Notes under the pieces: generated by a model
The model's input: only the letters and a program-made list of their open reading frames with translations
Databases searched by the model: none
Told to the model about the DNA's origin: nothing
Assembly (NCBI GenBank): GCA_945905925.1
Contig: CAMDQN010000028.1
Coordinates: 1-54,213 of the forward strand
Direction of reading: 5' to 3'
Origin: Singulisphaera sp. GP187
GTDB taxonomy: Bacteria > Planctomycetota > Planctomycetia > Gemmatales > Gemmataceae
Length of the DNA stretch: 54,213 nt
Program-made: the position numbers and the translations under genes
Shown: positions 31,823 through 41,327 of the stretch, piece after piece
How the letters are laid out: every line of letters begins with the position of its first letter
How positions within the stretch are numbered: the first letter of the stretch is position 1

Positions 31823-34753
31823 ATGGCGAGTTGGCCGACACAATCCGACTACAAGGACTCGCTGCAGAACCCGGACACCGCGTTTCGCGACCCGGACCTG
31901 CGGCTGAGCCAGGCAGAGCGCAGCCCCATGGGCGTGCCGCGCGCCCGGTCCGGTGCGTTCGCCAGCGTCTACAAGATGACCGGGCCGAAAGGCGTCGTCG
32001 CGCTCAAGTTGTTCAACTTCCCGAACGAAGACCGCGCACGCCGGTACAAAGCCGTTTCCGACTACCTCGAAAAGGAACTCGGACCCAAGAAGCCGCCGTG
32101 CGTGGTCAAGTTCCAGTACCACACCGAAGGCATGCGCGTCGGGAAGGCGTGGTATCCCACGCTCACGATGGCCTGGGTCAAAGGGGTGTCACTCGGCGAG
32201 TGGGTTCGGCAGACCGTCGAGAAGAAGGTGCCCGACCTCGCCGCCGTGCGGAAGATGGCCGACAGTTGGGCCGCGCTCGTTCAGCAACTCCAGAACACGA
32301 AGATCACACACGGAGACCTCCAACACGACAACGTGATGGTTGTCGGCGACGTGCCATTGCTCGTCGATTACGACGGCATGTGCGTGCCCGCACTCGATCC
32401 AATCGACCTGACCAAGAAGCTCGAACAACTCGAATTCGGCAAGCCCGCGTACCAGCACCCGGCACGGTGCGCCGAGAAACTTCACGGCAACCTCGACCAC
32501 TTCTCCGCGTGGGTCGTCTTCGTTGCCCTTCGCGCGATCGCGGCCGACTCGCGCCTGTACGTCGAATACGTTCTCAAGACCGAGAACGAGAACCTGCTGT
32601 TCACCGTCCCTGATATGCAGACCCCGGCAGGCTCAAAGCTGTGGTCGGATCTGATGAAGAGTAAAGACCCGGAGGTCGCGAACTGGGCCAAGGCGCTGCG
32701 GGCATCCCTGGACAAGCCGTTCAAGAATATCCCGGTGTTCTCACTCGACCCGTTCGAGAAACTGCGGTCACTCGCGTCCGCGGCAACACGCGACTGGGTC
32801 CAGATCGAAGCCGAAACCGTTCTTCTGAAGAAGTCCGGCAAAGAGATTCCCGCCGACCTGCGCGACAAGGTGAACCCAGTCGGCGCGCTGAAGGAGTTGT
32901 GCGACACGCGCGTGAAGGACTGGCCCAAGATCGCGGCCGAAGGCGAGCGCCTGCTCGCGACCGGGCGCGTGGTGCTGCCCGACGTGAAGCCCACCTTCGA
33001 GGAAGCTCGCAAGCGGGTTGCCGCGCGCGACGCGGTGAAGAAGGCGCTCGACGAGAAGAACCCACGAGCCGCGGCAGCCGCGTACCCGCCGGCGCTGATC
33101 GACGACTGGGCCGACGCCGCGCTGCTGGCGGGCGCACGGGCCGCGGCGGTGCAGGTGGCACTGCTCGATAAACTGAAAATCGCGGTCGCGACGTCGGGCG
33201 ACGGGCGCGCGATTGTGAAGCTCTGGGACGACTTCGCGCCGCAACTCGCGTCGGTTGCGGAGGCGCGCGCCTATGAGACGGCCGCGAATGGATGGCGGAA
33301 CCGTATCGGCGCCGCGGATGATTTCCTTCGCGCGTTCGCCCGGTCGCCGCAGACCGAGCGCCAACTCGCCGAGGCGTGGCAGGCGGTCAAGACCGCGGGA
33401 CCGCTTCACCCAAGCCTGACCGACGCTCACCGCAATCGCGGCGAGGACGCACTGCGATGGTGGCCGCTGCTGGAGAAACTGCAGCGCGTGTCGAACGTCG
33501 CGTCATACGAGAACGACACCAAACTGAGCGGCGCGTGGGGCACCGGCTCCGCGCTCGCCGGGTGTACCGAAGCCGTGGTATTCACGGTCCGGGCGACCGA
33601 AGCACGGGCACGGCTCGCGCTGGTGGAATCGCTCGAACGCGCGATCCGGCAGGCCGAAACTGGCGGCTCCGAAGATGCCGTCGTCGCAGCCGCGAGCAAA
33701 CTGCCGCTGAACTACCCGCACCCGTATCTGACCCGCGTCGGCGAGGGGTCCGAAGCGATCCGTCTGTTGGGAGAAATTCAGCGAGCCATCGAGCAGCCGA
33801 ACCCGTCGGACCGCGCCATTGCCGCCGCGTTCGACAAACTCAACGCACGGAACCCGAAGCTCGCGGGCCGGCTCGACCGGGTGAACCCGGTACTGTACGC
33901 CGAGGTCGCGCACGCGGTCCGGCGGCGTAAGTTGCTCGACCGGTTCGCGCGCATCGACAAGGACGAACCGAGGCCCTACAAGCAAGACAAGAAGTGGCTC
34001 GAACTGTGGTCCGAGGCCGGCAAGGAGTTGCGAAACCGCCGCGACTGCGAAGAGTTGCGAACCCGGTACACCTTGGCCCGCGATCGCGTCGAGAACTGGA
34101 GCAAGGTCGCCGAGGCGCTGAAAGCCCGCGACATGTTCGCGCTCCGCGAGCGGTACGCCAAGTACGCCCCGATTCTGGGTGACTACCCGCCGCTCAGGGA
34201 CCGCTTGCCCGAGATTCAAGAACTGCTGGCGAAGGCTGATCGCGTGATCGGCATCAAGCAGAAGATCGACGCGACGAAGGCGCTCGCGCCCGACGACCTG
34301 GCGTTCCTGCGGGACAACCACACGGCATTCGGTTCTGACACCAAGGCCGCGATCGAATCGCAAGTGCGGGCGCGGTTGGCCGGCGACGCGAAGTTGGTGC
34401 CCGCGTACCCGGCGTACTCCGTTACCGGCCGGCGCGGCGGTTTGGTGAAAGCGTGCTGGGCATGGAGCGGGCACGGCCTGATCGCGCACTGTATCGTCGC
34501 GGTGGATGGCCGCCGGTTCTTGCGTGACCCGTCCGAGGCTGATCCTTATTCGCGGCTCACGTGTCTTGCCGAGAACCACCAGCGCGAGGGTGGCGGGGTC
34601 ACGGTCGTTCCGCCGGGCGGCGAGTCTCACGCGTATGTGACCATCTGGCCGGTTGTGGAGTTGGGGTGGGAGACGATCTACGGCCCGCCGCTGACCATCG
34701 GCCCGGTGCCGGTGGGCACCGGCAGTGCGAGCACGAGCGGAAGCCGGTGGTGA
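31823..34753 (+). CDS. Atypical protein kinase with long alpha-helical tail
   Basis: A 976-residue protein. Residues about 40-280 form a protein-kinase fold: glycine-loop-like RSGAFASVYKM, lysine K62 in VALKLF, a catalytic loop HGDLQHDN (D165, N170) and a metal-binding D182 in VDYDG, replacing the DFG motif. Helical repeats without a recognised family follow for some 580 residues. The last 120 residues form a beta-rich domain (YPAYSVTGRRGGLVKACWAW ... VTIWPVVELGWETIYGPPL). There is no transmembrane segment. It probably phosphorylates or senses other cassette members. The ATG at 31823 is 13 bases from AGAGGA, rather far. Confidence 0.78.
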   Translation: MASWPTQSDYKDSLQNPDTAFRDPDLRLSQAERSPMGVPRARSGAFASVYKMTGPKGVVALKLFNFPNEDRARRYKAVSDYLEKELGPKKPPCVVKFQYHTEGMRVGKAWYPTLTMAWVKGVSLGEWVRQTVEKKVPDLAAVRKMADSWAALVQQLQNTKITHGDLQHDNVMVVGDVPLLVDYDGMCVPALDPIDLTKKLEQLEFGKPAYQHPARCAEKLHGNLDHFSAWVVFVALRAIAADSRLYVEYVLKTENENLLFTVPDMQTPAGSKLWSDLMKSKDPEVANWAKALRASLDKPFKNIPVFSLDPFEKLRSLASAATRDWVQIEAETVLLKKSGKEIPADLRDKVNPVGALKELCDTRVKDWPKIAAEGERLLATGRVVLPDVKPTFEEARKRVAARDAVKKALDEKNPRAAAAAYPPALIDDWADAALLAGARAAAVQVALLDKLKIAVATSGDGRAIVKLWDDFAPQLASVAEARAYETAANGWRNRIGAADDFLRAFARSPQTERQLAEAWQAVKTAGPLHPSLTDAHRNRGEDALRWWPLLEKLQRVSNVASYENDTKLSGAWGTGSALAGCTEAVVFTVRATEARARLALVESLERAIRQAETGGSEDAVVAAASKLPLNYPHPYLTRVGEGSEAIRLLGEIQRAIEQPNPSDRAIAAAFDKLNARNPKLAGRLDRVNPVLYAEVAHAVRRRKLLDRFARIDKDEPRPYKQDKKWLELWSEAGKELRNRRDCEELRTRYTLARDRVENWSKVAEALKARDMFALRERYAKYAPILGDYPPLRDRLPEIQELLAKADRVIGIKQKIDATKALAPDDLAFLRDNHTAFGSDTKAAIESQVRARLAGDAKLVPAYPAYSVTGRRGGLVKACWAWSGHGLIAHCIVAVDGRRFLRDPSEADPYSRLTCLAENHQREGGGVTVVPPGGESHAYVTIWPVVELGWETIYGPPLTIGPVPVGTGSASTSGSRW

Positions 34754-34770
34754 GCGAGGCGAATTCGGAT

Positions 34771-34790
34771 CCAGGGTCGTGAGACCCTGG
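34771..34790 (+). terminator. Hairpin with short T tract between kinase and GAP1-like genes
   Basis: CCAGGGTC, a GTGA loop and GACCCTGG form an 8-bp stem followed by TTTCTT. It resembles a weak intrinsic terminator or attenuator and lies inside the otherwise tight five-gene run, so it could set the ratio of upstream to downstream products. Confidence 0.5.
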
Positions 34791-34818
34791 TTTCTTGGTC
34801 GAAGAGGAGCATAACCCA

Positions 34819-37581
34819 GTGGGACAACCGGGACGGCACGCGAACGGTGCGGGTGGTGACCAGTTCTACGTCACCCACTGCACCATCACGGACAGCGTGC
34901 TGAACAATCCGGGCTACACGGTGCGCGCTGCCTCAGCGACCGAGTCGGCGGCGCTCGACGGCGCGTTCCACTACCCGCCCTATGAGTTGCCCATCGACCT
35001 GTGGCGTGAGTTGCCGCCGCCCGTGTTCTCGCCGCGCCGGCTCGCTCGCACCAAGAACCCCAAAGGCGGCGTGTGGGCGGTTCACTCCGCTTACCTCGCA
35101 AAGGACACCGTCGATCGCGACCGCTCGTACTTCTCGCACCTGCTCCTGCTGCCCGACGCGGACCCGGCCGCTGTTCTAAAATCGTGGGGCGCCGACGCGT
35201 GGGCGATCAACTACCCGCTCGGCGCGCCAAAGGCGCTCCCTGGGGATGCGGCACTGCCCGCAGGCGCACTCGTCAACGATGCGGCGCTCACCGCGTTCCT
35301 CGGCGACGAGCCTTCTGGACCGACTGAGTTGAGCGTAACCGTGTGCCCGGAACGGCTGCGCGACAACGCACCTGCCCGGCGCGAACTCTTCGCACGCATG
35401 TTGCGCGCGATGCTGCTCCTCGCGGAAGAAGAGAGCGAATCTCGCCGCCGGCTCTACGTTCACGCAGAACCTGGATTGGTCGCGTTGCTGCTCTATGGTT
35501 GCGTGCGGCTACTCCCGCCGGCCGTGACCGATGACCTCACGTTCTCCACCTTCGAGGCGTACCACCGGAACATCCGCGACTACAAACTCGCGGAAGTGGT
35601 CGGCACGTACCTCGGCACGCTCGACCGCGGACTCGACCCGGACCTCGGCACCACGCGCGGCATCGCGCTGGACACGTTCGCCGCGAACCGCTCTTCGCCC
35701 GAACTGCGTGCGGGCGCGGCGCCCGAAGGCGTGGCCGTTCTCATCGACCTCGCTGAGAGCGGCGATTGGGATTTGCTCCCCGCGGTGCGGCGCGCGATCG
35801 GGGAAGACCCCAGCGGACTGCACGAAGCTGGTGCCGCACTCGCCCGCGCACGTTCCCTGGCCCGCGTCGATGCCGGGACCGTGACCATCGACGAACTGCT
35901 CTCGCTCCAGGCCGACAATCGCGCGGCCGAAGGGCTGAAGTCGCGTGCGGAACAGGCGTGGCCGGTGGTGAAGGCCGCCGCGCTCACGCGAGCCGACGTG
36001 CGCACCGCGTTCCGCGAACTGATCGCGTGCCCGGACCACCTCCGGGAACTCTGGGAGGAAGCAATCGAGGCGATTCTGAAGGAGGATTTTCGCAAGTGGG
36101 ACGCGCGCTGGGTCGTGGTTCGCGCCGCGGCTGGGACCGAAGAAGCGTCGCGGTGGCTCGACAAGATGGTGGGCCGCGAGAAGAACGAACACAAGCTGTC
36201 GAAGCTCCCGACCGACATTCGGAACAAGCTGCGGACCGCGTGCGCGGACGTGGGGCTGTTCCCGTCGCGTGCGTTGCTCGTGCCCACCGGGCTGGGCGAA
36301 CTGGACACGCTGCTCCGCGCGCGACCGGACTGGGCCGGGTACACCGCGTTCATCCTCATGGCCGAAGACAAGTGGGACTGGCTCTCGCACGTTCCACAAC
36401 CCGGGCGCTCGCAGATGCGCACACGTGGTCGCGCCTACTTGTTCGCCGCGCCCCCGACCGCTATCGCCGCTTACGTCCGCGCGGCCCGCCCGTTCCTCGA
36501 CACCGACTCCTCGTTCCTCGCCACGCTCTTCATGCCGTACTCGGACGACGCCGCGGCGCTCATGGACAAGTTGCTCGCGTCCACCTCTTTGGAGCCGGGC
36601 GACTGGATGAAGTTGTGCGAAACGGTCGGGTTGCTTCAAGACGACTGGGGTAACTTCCTGTTGGAGAAAGACCGGCTCGCGAACCTGCTCGTGGGTCTCG
36701 GCGGCGACGGTCTCGGCAAGGATGTGTGGGCCGGTTACCTCGGGCTGCTCACACCGGCGCTCGTGTCGCCCGACCTTATCGAGGTGGAAGGCGAAGACGA
36801 TCCCGCGACGATCCACAACTGGGAACGGAAGGTTCACGCACACCTGTGTTCCGCGGCGGCCAAACTCACGGCCGCCGACGTGCGGCTCGTTCAGGCGCTC
36901 CCGCCGGGCGGCGTGGCGCGTCTGTTCGCCGCGAATGGCCTGGTGAAGTGGGTCGATTCGCCCGCGTCCATCCCGCGGGACGCGCCGGACGAAGTGTCGC
37001 ACGCGTGCGACACGTTCGAACTGGACCGACTCGGCCTCGTGAGCGCCGCGTACAAGAAAGCCGGACTCGACCGGCTCGCGCTACCAGAGCAGGCCGACCA
37101 ACTCGGCCCCATCGTGGAACTATTCCGCGCGTGTTTTCCGGTGGACGGCAGTTTCAGCACCGCGCGCCGGGCCGCGACCGAGGTGATCCGCCTTTCGGCC
37201 CAATGCCCCGCTCGTACTCGTGGCGCGCTGCAAGCACATTTCGTCCTCGCGTGCGTGCCGGACATTCACTATTCCAATTTGTTGGACGACGCCGCGCGGC
37301 AGTACCCGTTCGACCCGTTCGCGGTGGCCCGCATCCGAGAGCAATTGCCGAAGCCCGCGAAAACGCCGGGCGCGAAGCACACGGCTCCCGAACCCGCGCC
37401 AGTGGACGAGCCGTTCGCGGACGAGGACGAACCGGGCGAGGAAGCCGCGCCGCTGATTGATAAGCCTCGCAAGAGGGGGCGTAAGAAGCCGTACAAGAAG
37501 GCGAAGAAGTCTGGGTGCCTCGGGACTGTGCTGTTCGTCATTGTGATCGTCGCGCTGATTGCGCGAGCGATTCCCGTGTAG
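34819..37581 (+). CDS. GAP1-like (GTPase-associated protein 1) protein with C-terminal membrane anchor
   Basis: A 920-residue protein. The N-terminus (DQFYVTHCTITDSVLNNPGY, TVRAASATES, LPIDLWRE, YFSHLLLL) follows the strand order of GAP1 N-terminal domains, proteins encoded beside DO-GTPases. The central 500 residues are helical, and the C-terminus has an acidic stretch, a basic block (RKRGRKKPYKKAKKSG) and one transmembrane helix (VLFVIVIVALIARAIPV). GTG at 34819 is preceded by AGAGGAG at 9-base spacing; a TTG at 34795 is less likely. The GAP1 assignment is by recalled pattern and needs a profile search. Confidence 0.65.
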   Translation: MGQPGRHANGAGGDQFYVTHCTITDSVLNNPGYTVRAASATESAALDGAFHYPPYELPIDLWRELPPPVFSPRRLARTKNPKGGVWAVHSAYLAKDTVDRDRSYFSHLLLLPDADPAAVLKSWGADAWAINYPLGAPKALPGDAALPAGALVNDAALTAFLGDEPSGPTELSVTVCPERLRDNAPARRELFARMLRAMLLLAEEESESRRRLYVHAEPGLVALLLYGCVRLLPPAVTDDLTFSTFEAYHRNIRDYKLAEVVGTYLGTLDRGLDPDLGTTRGIALDTFAANRSSPELRAGAAPEGVAVLIDLAESGDWDLLPAVRRAIGEDPSGLHEAGAALARARSLARVDAGTVTIDELLSLQADNRAAEGLKSRAEQAWPVVKAAALTRADVRTAFRELIACPDHLRELWEEAIEAILKEDFRKWDARWVVVRAAAGTEEASRWLDKMVGREKNEHKLSKLPTDIRNKLRTACADVGLFPSRALLVPTGLGELDTLLRARPDWAGYTAFILMAEDKWDWLSHVPQPGRSQMRTRGRAYLFAAPPTAIAAYVRAARPFLDTDSSFLATLFMPYSDDAAALMDKLLASTSLEPGDWMKLCETVGLLQDDWGNFLLEKDRLANLLVGLGGDGLGKDVWAGYLGLLTPALVSPDLIEVEGEDDPATIHNWERKVHAHLCSAAAKLTAADVRLVQALPPGGVARLFAANGLVKWVDSPASIPRDAPDEVSHACDTFELDRLGLVSAAYKKAGLDRLALPEQADQLGPIVELFRACFPVDGSFSTARRAATEVIRLSAQCPARTRGALQAHFVLACVPDIHYSNLLDDAARQYPFDPFAVARIREQLPKPAKTPGAKHTAPEPAPVDEPFADEDEPGEEAAPLIDKPRKRGRKKPYKKAKKSGCLGTVLFVIVIVALIARAIPV

Positions 37582-37608
37582 CGTCTTACGCAACAAGGCT
37601 GGCCAACC

Positions 37609-39081
37609 ATGAACGGGCTGAAGAGCGGCGCACTCTTACTGCTACTCGGCATCCCGTTCGCGCTGTACGCGGCGTGGCAGGTCCACCGCGCCACGCCTAT
37701 CGACACGGGCGCGCCCGAACCGCCTGCCGACAAGAGCGCATCCAAAGAACAACTCGCGGCGGCACGCACGAAAGCGGCTGCGCTGTCGGGCGAATCGCGC
37801 AAAGCCGTCGAAGTGAGTTGGCAGTACCGCACTGCCGTCCCCGCGGACAACTCGCCCGACCCGACCGTGACCGCCGTCGTCAAGGCCGCGTCGGCGCGGT
37901 CCGCGGACCTGACCGACCTCGACCGGTTCCTCTCCGCGGTCAAGGAGCCGACCTTCAACGGGAACGCGGGGTTGAAGAAGCGGTACACCGAGTGGGCGAA
38001 AGACCTGGCCACGCGCGAGACCGACGCGCAGGCGGTCACCAAGTGGCTCAGCGAACCGCTGACGATCGTCTCTGTTGACGACGCGGGCAAGGCGCTGGAC
38101 AAGGTCAGCAAACTCATCAACGATTACTCGACGCGCTCCCAGTTCGCGGACAAGGGCAAGGCCACGGATTGGCGGATCAGGGGCCGGATCAAGGCCATCG
38201 ATGGACTCACGGCGCTGGCCGATGCCCAATACGCCACCACGGTAAGCGCGAACCTGCCGCTCCCGAAAGGCGCCGGCGAGAGCGCCATCGCCACGTTGAA
38301 GGAACTGAAAACGCAACTCGCTGCGCTCGGTGCCGAACTCGCAACGGCCAAACGGGACAAGGTGACGCTCGACCCGGAGGTTCGCGCCTTGGCCGACGCG
38401 AAGAGTGGAAACGCCGACGAGTACACCGCGCGCGAGGAACTGCTCGCGCTGTTCGCGAAGCCCGACCTGTTCACCAACGCGAGCGGCGCGGCCCCGTGGC
38501 TGAAACAAGTCGCGGCACAGTACAAGAAGATGGACAAGAACCCGAAGGTTCAGTCGCTGATCCGCGACAAGGTGCAGCAGTTCGCCGACGCGTTCATCCC
38601 ATCCGCCGCGCGCCTTGACGACGAGGTGCTGATCCGTGGGAAGCCCGTGCCGCGCGCGGCGGTCAGGATCAAGTTCGAGAAGAAGCCGGGAGGCGGATAT
38701 ATCGTGCCAACGGAGCTGCTGGCGGACGCCGCTGCTGGGTTCAACGAGTTCGAGTTCGCGCGGAAGCCACCAGGGTTCAACACACTCGTGACCTTCGCGG
38801 CCAGCGAGTACGACCTGAAAGACCTCGCACCGACCGAACGGAGCAAGGCGGCGGTGGCATTCAACGCGGCGCGTGCGAAATTCGCTGCCAGCACAACCGC
38901 GCCGCGCTGGACGGGGGAATCGGTGGCCGAGTTAAAAAAGGCGTGCGAAGTGCAAAAGGACTTGGTAGACCAGTTGAGAACACTCGACACAGGAACCGTT
39001 CCGAAGATCGCGACCCGCGTGGCCGGGCTGGTCGCCGGTGTGGCTGCGTGCCAGGAACTGTTCGAGGCGGAAGCCCCCTGA
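37609..39081 (+). CDS. Membrane-anchored helical protein of the GTPase cassette
   Basis: A 490-residue protein with one N-terminal transmembrane helix (GALLLLLGIPFALYAAW) and an otherwise hydrophilic, Ala/Lys/Asp-rich helical body likely to form coiled coils. No domain is recognised. A conserved-looking segment near residue 345 (RGKPVPRAAVRIKFEKK) may be beta. It is 27 bases after the GAP1-like gene and 33 bases before the next gene, so it is almost certainly co-transcribed. It may be a scaffold that fixes the complex to the membrane. Confidence 0.68.
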   Translation: MNGLKSGALLLLLGIPFALYAAWQVHRATPIDTGAPEPPADKSASKEQLAAARTKAAALSGESRKAVEVSWQYRTAVPADNSPDPTVTAVVKAASARSADLTDLDRFLSAVKEPTFNGNAGLKKRYTEWAKDLATRETDAQAVTKWLSEPLTIVSVDDAGKALDKVSKLINDYSTRSQFADKGKATDWRIRGRIKAIDGLTALADAQYATTVSANLPLPKGAGESAIATLKELKTQLAALGAELATAKRDKVTLDPEVRALADAKSGNADEYTAREELLALFAKPDLFTNASGAAPWLKQVAAQYKKMDKNPKVQSLIRDKVQQFADAFIPSAARLDDEVLIRGKPVPRAAVRIKFEKKPGGGYIVPTELLADAAAGFNEFEFARKPPGFNTLVTFAASEYDLKDLAPTERSKAAVAFNAARAKFAASTTAPRWTGESVAELKKACEVQKDLVDQLRTLDTGTVPKIATRVAGLVAGVAACQELFEAEAP

Positions 39082-39114
39082 TCGACTCGATACGAAGACA
39101 CCACAAGGGCGGTC

Positions 39115-41208
39115 ATGAACCTGCTCGTGGCGTGGAAAAAGGTTCTGCTGTTCGGTGCGTTTGGCGCGGTCGGCTGCCTGGCCGGCTGGCTCGTCGGCGA
39201 GCCGTATTTGTACGCAATCACGCTCGCGGGCGATTCCGCCGGCGCGGGCCGCGCTCCGTCGCTCATCTCCAACCCGGTGCCGCCCTCAAGTGATCCGCCA
39301 CCACTGCCCGACGATTTTCGTCGGCGGGTTGAAACGGCCGGCGGCAGTTCCGGGGACGTGCAACTTACTCTGATCTGGGACGACTCGAACGACCTCGACC
39401 TTCATTGCGTCGATCCAACGGGCTACGAAATCTGGTACAAGCAGAAAGTGTCTCCGACCCGCGGAAGGTTGGACGTGGATCGCAACGCCGGTTGTCAGTC
39501 GCCCGACCCGAAGCCGGTGGAAAACATCTTCTGGCCAAATGACTCTGCCCCACAGGGCGACTACACGGTCTACGTCAACTTTTTCCAACGCTGTCCGGGT
39601 GGCCCCGATCGCAGCGACTACCGGGTGAATATCCTCGCCAACGGTGAACGCAAGGAAATCCCCGACAGCATCACGAAAAATCCCGGCGTCAATCCGGGAC
39701 CAAAAAAGGTCGTCTACAGATTCAAGGTCGAACCCCGACTCGACCTTTACGTCCCGACAGAATTTGAAGTCCCACAGAGCAAGACAATCAAGGTGCCGGT
39801 TACGGTTCGCCGCGCGTACTTCACCGGATCCGTGGAAGTAAAAGTCGAGAACCTGCCGGACGGGGTTGTTGCCGGGAAGCTCACGATTCCCGAAGGAAAG
39901 GAAGACGGCGAACTCGAATTAAAAGCGGCTGACGACGCGAAGGAACTCACGCGCACAATTCAGTTCGTCGCTACAGGCGGGTCGCTCTCCAAACCCAAAG
40001 ACGTAAAGCTAAGTATTCCCAAACCGGCCGCGACGTTCTCGCTGTGGACGGTCGTCTCGATTGGCATCTGGACGGCACTCCTCGCGGTCGGGTTGGCCCT
40101 CGCGCTCCTGGCCGGGCAGAACAAGTACCTCGGCAAACCGCTATTCGCGTCGGGACGCGTGCCGCTCGCGCTCGTGGTGCTCGGTGCTGCCGCGGCCGGG
40201 TTCGTGTCCGGTAGCATCGGGCAGTCACTGTTCTTCGTGCTCCTCGCGAGCGGCGACGCGAAGCTCGGGTTCCTCGTCGGGTGGGTGCTGCTCGGCGCGC
40301 TGCTCGGCGGGGGCGTGAGCTTCTTCATCCCGAACCTCGACGGCAAGAAAGCCGCGCTCGCGGGTTTAGGCGGCGGGCTTCTTGGGGCAATCGCGTTCCT
40401 GATCATGTCGGAACTTAAAGACTGGATCGGGCGCTTTGGTGGGGCGGCGCTGCTCGGCTTCTGCATCGGGTTGATGGTCGCGGTGGTGGAAGCGGCCTTC
40501 CGCCGGGCGTGGTTGGAAGTGCGGTTCAGCGAGCGCGAGGTGATTACCGTGAACCTCGGCCCGGAACCGGTGAAGGTCGGCGGCGACTCGAAAGCCTGCA
40601 CTGTTTGGGCGCGCGGCGCGGCACCGATCGCGCTTCGCTACTGGATCCGCGACGGCAAGGTGTTCTGCGAGGACGTGCCGACGAAGCGTGAATCGCCCGC
40701 GCTGGACGGCGACACGCGAACCGCGGGCGGTGTCACCGTGGTCGTGCGCACGAGCGGCACCGTGGCGCCTGCGAAGAGTGCGCCGCCGCCCGTCCCGGCA
40801 CGACCACCAGCGCCAGTGCCCGCGAAGCCGCAAGCGGCGCCTCCTCCGATTCCCGCGAAGGCCACCTCGCCGGACGATTACGACGACGGCTTGCCGATGC
40901 CGATGTCGCCACCCCCGCCACCGCGCCCAGCCGCGAAGTCAATCCTCGACTTTGACGACCCGCGACCCGCGCCGGCTGCGAAGCCGCCAGTGCCCGCGAA
41001 GCCGCAAGTGGCTTCACCGGTGCCCGCGCCGCCGAAGCCTACGCCACCACCAGCGCCCGCGAAGCCGCCGGTGCCGACCGCCGCGAAACCGCCCACGCCC
41101 GCGATCGCGCCGAAGGTCGGCGACCCGGATGGGTGCCCGACCTGCGGACGGAAGGCGGTCGGGCGCCCCGGCGATCGGTACTGTATGGTGTGCGACAAGA
41201 CGTTTTGA
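39115..41208 (+). CDS. YfaP/DUF2135-like, multi-spanning, FHA-like and zinc-ribbon protein
   Basis: A 697-residue protein. Domains in order: a transmembrane helix (11-35); a YfaP/DUF2135-like domain (80-175: WDDSNDLDLHCVDPTG, GRLDVD, ENIFWPNDSAPQGDYTVYV); an Ig-like stretch (205-300); five or so membrane helices (305-460); an FHA-like beta domain (465-545: VNLGPEPVKVGGDSKACTV); a Pro/Ala linker; and a zinc ribbon (C674, C677, C690, C693). Topology would put the YfaP-like part outside and the FHA-like part inside, a plausible sensor linked to phosphopeptide reading, fitting the kinase in the cassette. No function is established. Confidence 0.72.
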   Translation: MNLLVAWKKVLLFGAFGAVGCLAGWLVGEPYLYAITLAGDSAGAGRAPSLISNPVPPSSDPPPLPDDFRRRVETAGGSSGDVQLTLIWDDSNDLDLHCVDPTGYEIWYKQKVSPTRGRLDVDRNAGCQSPDPKPVENIFWPNDSAPQGDYTVYVNFFQRCPGGPDRSDYRVNILANGERKEIPDSITKNPGVNPGPKKVVYRFKVEPRLDLYVPTEFEVPQSKTIKVPVTVRRAYFTGSVEVKVENLPDGVVAGKLTIPEGKEDGELELKAADDAKELTRTIQFVATGGSLSKPKDVKLSIPKPAATFSLWTVVSIGIWTALLAVGLALALLAGQNKYLGKPLFASGRVPLALVVLGAAAAGFVSGSIGQSLFFVLLASGDAKLGFLVGWVLLGALLGGGVSFFIPNLDGKKAALAGLGGGLLGAIAFLIMSELKDWIGRFGGAALLGFCIGLMVAVVEAAFRRAWLEVRFSEREVITVNLGPEPVKVGGDSKACTVWARGAAPIALRYWIRDGKVFCEDVPTKRESPALDGDTRTAGGVTVVVRTSGTVAPAKSAPPPVPARPPAPVPAKPQAAPPPIPAKATSPDDYDDGLPMPMSPPPPPRPAAKSILDFDDPRPAPAAKPPVPAKPQVASPVPAPPKPTPPPAPAKPPVPTAAKPPTPAIAPKVGDPDGCPTCGRKAVGRPGDRYCMVCDKTF

Positions 41209-41215
41209 ACCGTTG

Positions 41216-41236
41216 GTGCCGCTTGCCGAGCGGCAC
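41216..41236 (+). terminator. Hairpin just after the GTPase cassette
   Basis: GTGCCGCT, TGCCG loop, AGCGGCAC: a perfect 8-bp GC-rich stem 8 bases after the last stop codon of the cassette. There is no T-run, so termination is plausible but not certain. Confidence 0.5.
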
Positions 41237-41327
41237 GCGATAACCTCCGTTGGCGCGACACGGACATCGGTAACGCGATGCGAGTTGTGTAGCCGCGCCG
41301 CCACCTACACAATTCAGATGGCGGGGG

